From Eublepharis macularius (taxonomy: Eukaryota > Chordata > Lepidosauria > Squamata > Eublepharidae), in NCBI RefSeq assembly GCF_028583425.1, contig NC_072791.1, positions 18,185,868 to 18,249,867 of the forward strand: DNA of 64,000 nucleotides, in the 5' to 3' direction. The position numbers and the translations under genes are program-made. Shown here in pieces: positions 11,701 through 23,497 of this stretch. A model generated the notes under the pieces. The model had not been told where the DNA came from, searched no databases, and saw only the letters and a list, made by a program, of their open reading frames with translations. The stretch's first letter is position 1; each line of letters starts with the position of its first letter.

Positions 11701-14700
11701 TTCAGCTCGCAAGCAGCAAAGCCAGTTTAGGACTCTGGAGAGTCGAGTGGCGAGGCAAGGGCGTCGACTCCTGGCTTTGGAGAGGAGGGGGCGACAAAGC
11801 GAAGGGTTGCCTGATCAGCCAGCGTCAAGTGGGCAGGACCCCTGACCTGACCGAACCCATTGTTTTGTCTGCTGTTATGGTTTATCTTGGGTTATTTGTT
11901 GAAAGTTTGATTGTTAATAGTTTCTGCTTGTTAATGGTTAAATAAAACAGTATTTCAACAAATCCAACGAACTGATTAATTTCAAGTATGGTAACATTTT
12001 GAATTTTCACAGACAAACAGATGGATGTTGTGTGCAAGCGCATACCTTGAGCAGTGGCCAAAACCAAAAAAGCTCAGATATGTTCTAGACATGTGACTAT
12101 AGGGTGAGTCGCTCCCTGGCCTTCCCCACACACGATCTTTTGGGTGCACCCTTCCTAGTGTTATCTGTGGTGATGTCTTCCACATGACCATTGGTCAGTT
12201 CTGGGAGTTTGGGTGTTTGCTGCATCAGGAAAGCCTCACCAAAGGATTTAAGAGTTTGCACAGTCGCACGCATCACCTCCAGGTTTTGTGACCATGCATC
12301 TTGGAACATTCTTCGCTCGAGCCTGGTCTCCTGAAGAAATTCCTGGTGTCTGCGGCCCTCCTCCTCACGCCACTTTTTGGTCTCCTCTTGCTCCTGCCTT
12401 CGAAGGGCCAACTCCTCCTGGTGTTCTGCGGATGCTAGACTAAGTAACTTCTCTGCTGCACTGGTAATAGCAGACACAGGCCTTTTCCGACATCTGATGT
12501 TGTCCAGGCGTGTTCCTGGCGATAAATCTGGCGTTGTCATTTCCATGGAACCTAGTCAGTGGTAGATTGAGATTATTGTTGTGTGCAGTGTGTATCCATC
12601 CCCCGCCCTCTCAAAAATCCAGCCAACATTCTATCCTTTCTTCTATTTTTTCAAACAATGTACCATCAGAGAATCTGCAGTGTGCATATTTTAACTGCGA
12701 GGTCCAGGATACACATGGAGCAAAAGTTGCTGTGATGGGTGGTCATGACCAAAAACATGGAATGGGGACATACTAGTGTTTTTTATAGTTCACGAAAATG
12801 GTCCAATCTACAAGATAACACCACAAATGGAATTATTATGGAGGTGTTGAAAAATGTTAGGAAAAAATACATTTAATAGAAAGCAAGGAATTGTGCTGTT
12901 GGGGGTGGGTGGGTACGATTTCAACGCAATCTCTCCAATCGCTGAGTGACATGTCAGCTGGTCCTTTCCTGGGTCAACATCATCACATACTTACCTTCAG
13001 TAGTAGAACGTGGTGATGGGGGGTTGTTTTCCTTGTCCAAAAAATCTTCCTGAATGGTGAATCCCCGGTCAATGAAACCTGCAGAAATAAGTTGAAAGAC
13101 ATATCAACATGCTTTGTCAGTAATTGAACCCAGATTTTATTGCTGCATTTTTGATCACAGTAGGAATTCATTCCGCTGGGCTTCCACTGACTCGTGTTCT
13201 TTCCCCTCAACCACAAGTCCCGACATACAGTGAAATGTCTGCCTCCTTATGTGTCCCCATCAATCCACCCTCATGCAGGAAAACAGGGCCACACATAACT
13301 TGTCCCCCTGTAAGCAGTAATCCCAGGCTTCTTAAAAAAGGCTGGGACTGATGCTTTGCCACACTAGACTTTGGAAGGTGGTCAAAGCAATGTGCCACAG
13401 TATAAACAGATCTCAAGACATCTCTCACCATCATCAAGGAGGCCATCCGGTGTGGCATCCAGGTCTGGTTCCAGAGCATGCCCTTCTGCCTCAATCAGGC
13501 CATCACAGTCTTCTGAAGCAAAGGAACAAAAGGAGGATCAGGATTTTTGGTGAATGGTAAATGTACATGCCTCAATGCATAAACCCCCTCCAGTATCTGT
13601 TGCCATCGTTTGGTCATTAAGGGCCAAGCTGCAAGTGACGCCTGAGACTGGTAGGTCACTTATCAAATTTCCTCAGGATGTGAAGGGAAATGTAGGCATC
13701 CAGGTCTTGCAGCCGTGATGTGTAGCAAAGCTTCGAGACCCCGCTTACTAAATTGCCAATCACTACCTGAGTCAAGTGGACTAGTGTCCAACCGGTGTCT
13801 GGTGTTCCTTGTTGATTGGCTCTATGTGGCTCAGCACATGTGGGCATTAAAGTGGAGAACAGGTTTCCATGTGTGATTATCTTTTAGACCAAACCGAACA
13901 TTAACAAAGCAGATTGAATTTTACAGTCCTTCAGAAAGGCACCATCCCCGTGTGACCCGTGAGAGGTGCTCAGTGTGCATGAGAAATGTTCTTGTGGCTC
14001 GGAAAGTAACCTAAAAGGGAAACCGGTGACCAGGGTAGCAAAAAAATGATCGCCTGCTGTACCACCCTGGAAAATCTGGGGATTTGGATCCCAACCGTAG
14101 ATGCACATCAAGAGCAGAGCAGAACAATGAAGTTATGTGTGTAGTGTCTAATCCCTTCTAAGAATCACTGTGCATGCTAACGCTATGCAAACGATGAATT
14201 CCCAGAATAGCCAGATCAAAGCATGGAGTGCACTTGAAAAAAGGATGCTCCAACACATCTGACTTATAACTTCTCGTGTATATTATAGCCCTGGGTTCCG
14301 GGTCTTCCACTTGCACACAGCGCTGTATCATTTACTGTGTGAAATAAATTGATAGATCCGTTCAAGTAAAAATAAATAGACAAACCACGCCACATGGATG
14401 TCGTTGCATACAGAATCACCTTAAGCCGCCCCACCACTGCTGGAGAGGCACATTTCCAACATGTAATGTTGACATAATACAAATGCTAATGCTGAATCGT
14501 CTCCGTCCCAATTGTGTCAATTTACTGATGTGCTATACTACAATATTACCTGTATGATAAGGTGTTGACATTCTTATTTCCACGGGATTACAGGTATGTA
14601 GGTCGTGGGAGAAAAGCTCTTCTGATCCCCTCTGGAGCACCAATGTTTCCGGCTGCACTTGACCCACCACCTGCAGCACCATGCTTCTTGCGATGCGTTT

Positions 14701-17700
14701 CGGGTTAACACTTGCATCACCACGTAGAATACTCTCAAGCTCACGGTAGTAGGGGCAAGTGATGGGTGCATTTCCAGACCTGTTGTTATGCGCAACAACC
14801 TTTTTGTATTCGAGACGCATGGTCTTGGTCTTAGACCTGCACTCCAGAGCCGATCTTCTATGTCCCCTTGTTGCCATCTGCTCGGAGATGCGTTCGAAGT
14901 AGTCAAGGTTTCTGTGTGTATTCCGAAGTGCCTCCTGTATTTTTTCCTCTCCCCAAAAGTGAAGGAGGTCCATAATTTCTCGGTGTCTCCAAGAGATCCC
15001 CCGCTTAACATAACTGTCTCCTCCGTGAGACATGGTTGTTTTAGAACGGGTGATCAAGAGACTGCAGTTATATCTCTGAAGGTAAAGCTTTGGCAGGCTG
15101 TGTGTCTCACAGACGCGTTGAACTTCCCTTGTTAATTTCGAAAGCAAAAGTGATTTCCGCGCGCCTGCTGCATATTCAATCGGGCTTCCTTCCGCGCCAA
15201 AATTAACGGCTAAAAGTATCTACTTTCGTCGTTGCGATACTCCAAAAGCGGTCAATGTTTGCACCAAAAAAAAAAAGTTTTATTAAAAAAGTGGAGGGAC
15301 AATGGAAGTATCAGAGGAGATTTGGATAATGGGATGGAGAATTTGTGAATGAATGAACAATCTTTTCGGCATGATCGATTGAATGTGGTTTTTGGACAAA
15401 TAAGATAGAAATGCCTGTTCCACATTGGATTTCACCATAACGATGCTTGTAAAAAATGCAATATCGTTATACCATCTACGTTCGCCAAAAAAATTTTTTT
15501 TTCGTGAAGAGATGGGGTTTGTGGGTGTTTGGGAGGGGTGGAACTTTGGCGCGCCTAGACATGTGATCAAGAAGCGTTGCAAGCGGAACATAATCGATAT
15601 GGGGCAGTCACATGGAGACGGACGCAGGCAAAGTAAAGAGTGAGAAGACGTCATGGGGACAAACGTTATAGAGACGAAACGAGGTGGGTATTCTGTGGAA
15701 CATGACGTTCTTTTAACGCAATTTTTTTGCCAGTGTGACGACGGCCATTAACCAATTGCAAGCATCAACGGGGGTGTGGCCCCGCCATTGCAACTGAGCA
15801 GAAAAGCGATATAGCAAAAATCTAGCATTAAATTTTTTTTTAAAAGGCTACGCGATGTCATCGGTGCTGGCAGATCTAAACCCGCCCCATATCGTGCGAT
15901 TCTTCCAGGAATGTGAATGGAGTATAGCGTGATGCTGGCGCAGTAAAAGAAGGGATGTGAACACAGACTGAGACATTGCGGGATAGAATCCAGTGCAATT
16001 ATTGCGTATGAAAAGCAGAAGGTAGGGAAGTGTGGATTCGGCCACATTCAGATACCAGTGCAGAAAAAGAAAGCTATGTACACTCATGTGAAAACCAGGC
16101 CTTGGTAACTGGCAGTTGCATGAATGAGTACATTACCTCCACTGAAATGCATCATGTTGCAGCTGATACGGAAGTTCTATTTATGGTTTTACATCTATGA
16201 TGGCTTATTCACATTTGCAGATCTTCACTAAAGATGGGTGAGCTCCCCAGGTTGGAATCAGAAAACTGCAGCAAGTTGTGAGCAATACTGGAGACCTCTT
16301 GGGAATTTTTTCCACCAAGAGTTCTCTGATTGCTTTTTATTCCCAGACCCTCCTTTTGAGCTTTCTAGAAGCATGTATTTGCCTGCAGTTGGAGACAGAA
16401 TGCTGGACCTTTCATCTAATCCAGAGGGCTCTTCTTATGCTAATTCAACCGAAGATAAAGGGGGAAAGTTCTCTGAACTTACTCTGGATGCTTTTTTCAA
16501 TACCAAACTGTTTTTTCCCTCCTGCTTTTTACCATATGCATGAATAGACTCAGACCAAATCAGATACCCTCAGATCAGGGGATATGAGTCAGACTGGCAT
16601 AGGGTTACCAGCTCTAGGCTGGGAAATTCCTGGGTATTTGGGGTGGAGCCTGGTAGGGCAGGATTTTAATGCTATTGAGTAGAGGTGGGCACAAACCAAA
16701 ATATGAACCAAAGTTCGTAACGAACCAGGCTGGTTCGTGGTTCGTGAACCGGCGGTTCTTCAGAGCCCATTTCTGACTAACTGCCACGAACTTTAGGCTG
16801 GTTTGTTTGGTTCATTTTTTTTGTTCATCACTGCAGACAGCCTGGTGCTGATCAATCAGTTTCCTAGGCAACAGGGGACGGACTTCCTGCAGACCTTCTG
16901 CTGTACTGGACATGGCCTTCTGCTGGCCCGGAAGTGACAATTTGCTGACTTGGATGTGACGTTTTCAAGAACCAAATGAACCAGTTCGCGAACCGGGGCA
17001 GGTTCATGAAAGTTCGTGGTTCATGAAATGTGATGAACCACGAACCACATGGTTCATTTTTTTTCTGGTTTGTGCCCATCTCTACTATTGAGTTCATCCA
17101 TTTTCTCCAGGGAAATGGATCCCTGTAGTCTGGAAGTCAGTTGTAAAATGGAGAGAACAGGCCCCACCTGAAGGTTGGCAACCACGGTGTTTAGAAGTTG
17201 GGAGGAAGGGTTCCATGCAAAGTGTGGCATCTGCTACCCTTGCGCAATACAAACAAATTATTTGAGTTTTCCAGGGTGAAGACGTTCTCAATAAATTTGG
17301 AAGTTTGCTTCTGAAGAATGTCTCTCTGTTTATTGCAACACATGTGCCGTCTCAAGCCCACAACTCAACTGATCTTGAGTTTCTGGAAGCTAAAGGTAAT
17401 ATTAACTTCCTTCTGTTTATAAGCAATACTATGTTTAAATCTTGTACAGTTGCATAATCATGTCAGTGACCAGAAGCCCAGAGTCCTGGAATCTCGGAGT
17501 CCCCAAAGTTTACCTGAATGGGACTGGAACTGGGAAGGAAAATTTGTGGCAAACCTTGGCAGAGTGGAGAGGGTGGCCAGACAAGCAAGGACAGAGGATT
17601 TGAAGCGGTTAGGAAAGGCGGGGAGTTCAAGTGCTTGGAGGCATTTTGACAGCCACCCAGACAGGGCCTGGATCTGGTTGTTGCCTGGGCAAAGACTCAG

Positions 17701-20700
17701 TCCTGAGCACTTATAGCATAGCCAGAGAGAATCTATTGCCTGCCTGAATTGGCAGATCAGGAGTGTCTCTGGGTTTCATGCTCTGCATGGAGAATGCCTC
17801 AGATTCAATCCCTGGTATTTCAAGTACGTTGAGGGAAAGAGAAAGGCTTTTCTCTGCCCAAAGAATCTGAAGAGCTACTGCTAATCAGGGTAGCCTATAC
17901 TGGGTTTGGTGGATCGGTGATCTGCTTCAGTATCCAGAGATGCTAGATCTCTGTTTTGATTGAGAATCAGCAGCATTAAAAACAAAATTCTCTAAGATTC
18001 CTTACTGGCTTCCATGTAGATCCAGTTTGGTGTAGTGGTTAAGAGCGGCAGGACTTTAATCTGGAGAACCGGGTTTGATTCCTCATTCCTCCGCTTGAAG
18101 CCAGCTGGGTGACCTTGGGTCAGTCACAGCTTCTTGGAGCTCTCTCAGCCCCACCTACCTCTTACAGTGATTGCCCTGAGGATAATAACATACTTAGTAA
18201 ACTGCTCTGAGAGGGCGTTAAGTTGTCCTGATTGGGCGGTATATAAATCAAATGTTGTTATTGTTATTGTTGTTGTTATCTTGATTAGATGTTGAAAAAA
18301 TCTTTGGGTTGGATCCTGTAACTCCCTCCCACTAAGATGGATTCTATGACTTTCTTCCATCGTGTCTTCTTTCAACCAAGAAAGGCTTACTACAACAAAG
18401 AAAGACAGAAAAAGCCACTCTCCTCTGGAGGAAGTCTACACGATGATGATTTAATACTTATCCACAGATCTTTTGATGTGATGCCAGAATGCACAGAATA
18501 GCCTATAGATTGTACAGCTGTAAATGATTTCAAAGGATAGTGGTTTTGTGTGCTCCCCCCCTCCAACAAGCCCCTCGATATATTTCCTTGGGGGAAAATG
18601 TAGGAATGCAGAGTGAATTCAGCAGCCAAATGCCGTATCAAATAGCAAAGTAATGTACAACTGTGTGTTCAAATTCATGCAAAATGCCAAAAAAAAATTA
18701 TCCTAAGGAGAGGAACAGAAGGCCCAAGGAATGGAATTCCTACGTCTAGATAATCAGTGATGGAACAGATGTAAAGGATGACTCGTTAATCCCTCCAGCT
18801 ACTTGAATGTGTGGCAAAGTGGTTGTTTGATGACCCCCTCCCGTTTTTAATTCTAACAGGGGCTCACATTAAAAGGATTCATTTCAAGCGTCTAACCGAG
18901 GGTGTCCTGCACAGCAAATTCTGGATTGTAGACAGGAAACATGTTTTTCTCGGGAGCGCAAATATGGACTGGAGAGCCATAACTCAGGTGAGAGATCGGA
19001 GGATATAAAAAGAAGGGGGGGGGGAAAGAAGAGAGTGATCTGATAAAGCATTCCCTTACCATGTCACTTTGTTTTCAAAAGTCCTAGGAACCCCCCTTAA
19101 GATAACTGTGTTTTGCTCTATTTTACCACATTTTCCAGTGGTGTGCATTTACAGTCATTTTGCAGTAAGATCTGTATGGGTTTCAGTTGCTGCTGTTTCA
19201 TATAAAGGAGACAGGAAGAGCTAGGCCCAAAAGACAAGCGGAGAAAAAAGACCAGCATTTTATAGCAAGATTTGAATCCGGTGGAATCTTAGAGACCAAC
19301 AAGATTTTTCAGGGTACTGTTGGGCCGAATCCACACATCTCAAGTTTTCTGCTTTCCCCCCGCCCCTTATTCACTTCTCAGAGGGCTGTTCACATACTCT
19401 TACCTCAATCCCGCCATTCTCTCGCGTCTTTCATGTTGCGCCTCAGACGAATTTGTCATGCGTTCAAAAGCTTCTCTTGTGCGGTTCTCACCGTGGATGT
19501 GGACAAATAGAAGCGTTTCACAAGGAGACCGCCCCTTTCAAACCACCCCACTTCCGTGTTTGCAGCCTTTCCGGAACACCATCCCTCTTTGCCGTGCAAT
19601 TATCAAGCTTTTCCACTCTCTCCACAGCATGCCTGCCTGCCTGCCCGCCCTTTCCCCCCCTTTTTTAAAAGGGGACTTTCCCAGCATTGTTGCACAATCC
19701 CGGCCATAAATCTTAATCTGGGTGCTCCAAAATCCCCGTGGAGACATCAAGGGGTGGCGTCATTTCCCATTTCCGTGTCATTTTTAGGATGCCAGACAGT
19801 TGAAAATATCGGTGGCTGTTAAAATTAATTTTTTTTAACTGATGAAATTACCATTATAGTGGAAATCCGTCATTCTAACATTACATTCAAGCGTCGAATA
19901 ATTAGTCTGCCCGTTTGGAGAGTTTGGATCACCCCCACCTTAAATATCAGTTCAAATTAGCCCGCCAGAATAATGGTCCAATGGATTTCAAAGAAGAAGA
20001 TGTAGAATAACATTAACCAATCACAGGCATCATAGGGGTGTGGTCTTGCCATAGCAATTTAGCAAAAAAACGCTATAGCGGAAATCTGATGAAAAAATGA
20101 AAAAAAAAATGAACATGATGTCATCGGCGACGTCGGATCTAAACCTGCCCCATATTGCGCGATTCTACCAGGGATGTGGACTAAGTATAGCGTGAGGCAG
20201 TGGCATTAAAAGAAGGGATGTGAACACAGACTGGGAAATTGTGGGATAGAATCCAGCACGATTAATGCACATGAAAAGCGGAAAGTAGGGAAGTGTGGAT
20301 TCGGCCTTGGTCTCCAAGGTGCCTCTGGACTCAAATCCTGCTGTACTACCGTAGAACTACACAACTACCTACTGTAAACAGTATTTTATTGTTTGATCAC
20401 AGCAGATTAGGTTTACCCTAGCCTTTTTTTTTTTGGTAAATGAATAGTTTCTATTAAGCAGATACTCCTATTCCCACAGTTTTACTAGAGGGGGGATATT
20501 AAAGCCAAGAGTATATAGCTTAGGTCTTTCACACTTCGTATTGTGAGGGAACGCTTTCCATGGAAATGCAACTGTTGAGGAACTCCCATAAGTCTGCCAA
20601 AAAAGCTCTGAACTAGGGTTGTTAGCCTGGGGGGAGAATGTGGGGGTGGGGACAATCTCTTTGGTGTCAAGCCAACGTGCAATGTCACTTTTGGTGCAAA

Positions 20701-23438
20701 ACCAGAAGTGACATCACCACCTCAGAGTTTGGGGTGAATCCTAGAGTACTGCACCTCTGCAATGATGCTACTTTCAGCTTTGCACTGGAAGTGATGCCAT
20801 GTGTGGGCACGATGCTGAAGTGCCCTGCCCATTCTTCCCCCACCTAGGGGGGAGAATGTGCAGGGCGCTTCATTGTCTGCCATTTCTGAATGGCTTATTA
20901 AGAAATCTCTGAGAAGCTTCTGAGGAACCATAGAAAATTTGAAAGCTCATGTATATTTATTTATTTATCTATTTATTTATCAAGTTGACTTGGCCTCCAC
21001 CAAACGTCCTGTTGAACAGAAGTGCTTTCCCTATGCCTCCAAAACCAGATCAGCATAGGACCTCTTCAGGAAAGATGTGCAGCATCCTTGATAGAATCAT
21101 AGAACCTGATTCCTGTACGACAATAGTACTGTATCCAACAATAGGTGGATACAATCCGGGATATTGTTCACATGCAAACCTTCACACTGGGTAAATTTTT
21201 CTGTGCAGGCCCTGCTGTTGCTCAGTGTGCCCCTAGCATCAGTGTGCCCCTTCGACAAGGTCTTTTCTGCTGTGGTTCCACATTTCTGGAAATCCCTCCC
21301 CACAGCTGTTGACCTGGTGCTTAGCCTAGTTAGTTCTAGGCTTTGGTGGAAATGTTTTTGCACAGTCAGAATTTGGGTAGATCAGGGCTTTTTTTCAGCA
21401 GGAACACGGTGGAACAGAGTTCCGGAACCTCTTGAAAATGATAACATGGCTGGTGGCCCCGCCTCCTGATCTCCAGACAGAGGGGAGTTTAGATTGCCCT
21501 CTGCATGGAGGGCAATCTAAACTCCCCTCTGTCTGGAGATCAGGGGGCGGGCCCACCAGCCATGTGACCATTTTCTACGTTGGCAACCCACTGAATTCCA
21601 CCACCTCTTTTCCCAGAAAAAAAGCCCTGGGGTAGATGATCAGTGCAGTCTTGAACAGAATCACATACTTCTAAGCCACTGAATTAGAAAGGTGCAACTC
21701 TGTTTACAATTGCAACACAAGTTGATTGTGTGTGGTCTTTCTAAAATTTAATTTCTTGATGGCTAATTCATTTACAGACTTCTACTAATGGATGTTTAAA
21801 AAAAAATTTTTTTTTACTGATCTTTGATTATAATTGATGGTTTTAAAAGTCTTTAAAAATAATTACTATGGGTGATTTTTAACTGATTGTTTTAATGATG
21901 ATTGATTGTATGCAAGCTGCCTCAAAAGCGTTTAAACTGAGAGTTTATGCAGAATGCAATTAAAAAAAACCCTAGTGATATTTATTCATTTACTTAAAGA
22001 AAAGATAAAGGTAGTCTGCTGTGCAAGCACCAAGTCATTATTGACCCATGGAGGAATGTCGCATCACGAGGTTTTCTTGGCAGACTTTTTACGAGGTGGT
22101 TTGCCATTGCCTTCCCCAGTCATCTACATTTTACCCCCACGAAACTGGGTACTCATTTTACCGACCTTGGAAGGATGGAAGGCTGAGTCAACCTTGAGCC
22201 GGCTACTTGAACCCGGCTTCTGCCAGGATCGAACTCAGGTCGTGAGCAGAGCTTGGGCTGCAGTACTGCAGCTTACCACTCTGCTCCATGGGGCTCTTAT
22301 AATTCATTACTTACGTCTTCAAATAAAACATCTGTTTCTTATCAAGGAGTCAAAGTGGATTACACTGAAATATTTAAGGTATAACGCCCCCCCCCCCCGC
22401 CCCCAATATTATGCTGCTAAACTCAGTAGCATTCCTGAAACTGTGTTTACCCTACTCGTGTTTTGCTGTATGTTTTCATCGAAATCTACGGTAATAATCT
22501 CAAAGAGGAAAAGATCAGTAACTAGAACCAGATGGAGAATGCCTTTAGGGTGTAAATGATCGCAGATGTTTGGTTTGGAATATTTCTCTTCCGCTTCTCC
22601 ATTTCTGCAGGTGAAAGAAGTTGGCATTATGATCAGCAATTGCAGCTGCTTAGCTAATGATCTTTGGAAAACCTTCAAAACGTACTGGGATCTGGGAGGC
22701 TCCAGCGCAACCATCCCATCTCCGTGGCCGAGGAATTATTCTACTAATATTAATAGGGACAGACCTTTGGAAGTGCGGTTCAACGGAACCACCACCAAAG
22801 CTTTTTTCTCTGTAAGTCGACTTACAGCTCAATCCTATTCATGTTTGCTTAGAGGTTAATCTGACTGAACATAATGGGATTTACCACCTAGTAAGTATTT
22901 ATAGATTTACAGCTCTGGAGGGCAGATATTAATGTAAAACCCTGTGAAATCATTTGTAAGAAATGCCAGATTTTAAAACAGGGATTTTTGCCTAGGGGAT
23001 TCTTGTGTTTCTCTGTAATAAGCAGCTTTGAAATGACAGACTTGATATAGAAAATGCCAAAAAGAATAGAGCGTTTCTCAGGTTCCATTTATGCAAATAG
23101 TCAAGCCACCCCCCCTTTTTTTTGCTACTGACTACCTTCTCTGTAATAAGTTTTTATCTCACCCTTCCTCTAAGGAGCTCAGAGCAGTGTATATGATTCT
23201 CCTTTTCCAGTTCATCTTTACAACAATCCTGTGAGGTAGGTTAGGCTGAGAGGGAACGATGAGTTCAAAGGCACTCAGGAAACTTTCATGACAGGGTTGG
23301 AGATTTGAACTCAGGTTTCCCAGATCTTAATCCAACCGTCTGACCATGATTAATTGTTTATAACTGTTTTAAAAATGTAAATTGTTTACACCTGTTGTAA
23401 GCTGCTTCAGGCCTCGTTTGAGGGAGAGGCAGTATAAA

Positions 23439-23497
<59 letters not shown>

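Larger units (their letters stand above)
6751..16043. mobile_element. PIF/Harbinger DNA transposon, 9.3 kb, three intact-looking genes
   Basis: The ends are perfect 14-bp inverted repeats GGCCGAATCCACAC (6751-6764) and its complement (16030-16043). Inside are a Harbinger DDE transposase (+), a trihelix/Myb-like gene (+) and a second Myb/SANT-like gene (-). All have open frames and consensus splice sites, and two have AATAAA signals, so the copy looks young and possibly autonomous. Its left ~540 bp and right ~300 bp match the deleted relative at 19323-20306, which confirms the boundaries. The flanking triplets are TTA (left) and ACA (right), so no matching target duplication is seen. Harbinger elements usually encode a transposase and one Myb-like protein, so a third gene and this length are unusual. 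The element sits in the PLD4 intron between visible exons 2 and 3. Confidence 0.9.
16044..17274 (+). other. PLD4 intron, Harbinger to visible exon 3
   Basis: Apart from a GGTTGCCA-family repeat split by a hAT-like element (16607-17192), no gene or RNA was recognised. The reading frame at 16238-16543 has no recognisable domain. Confidence 0.5.
20310..22610 (+). other. PLD4 intron, deleted Harbinger copy to visible exon 5
   Basis: It holds a TTTA-rich run (20957-20982), LINE-like 3' sequence near 21200-21360 (a similar block occurs at 34430-34830), a hAT-like element (21383-21629) and a reversed SINE (22001-22299). C/G homopolymer runs occur at 22387-22402. No gene seen. Confidence 0.5.

Noticed and set aside
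14574..15135. Frames on both strands overlapping exon 1 of the minus-strand Harbinger gene
   Set aside because: Only the 15033-14550 frame carries the Myb/SANT-like domain and joins in phase with the next exons.
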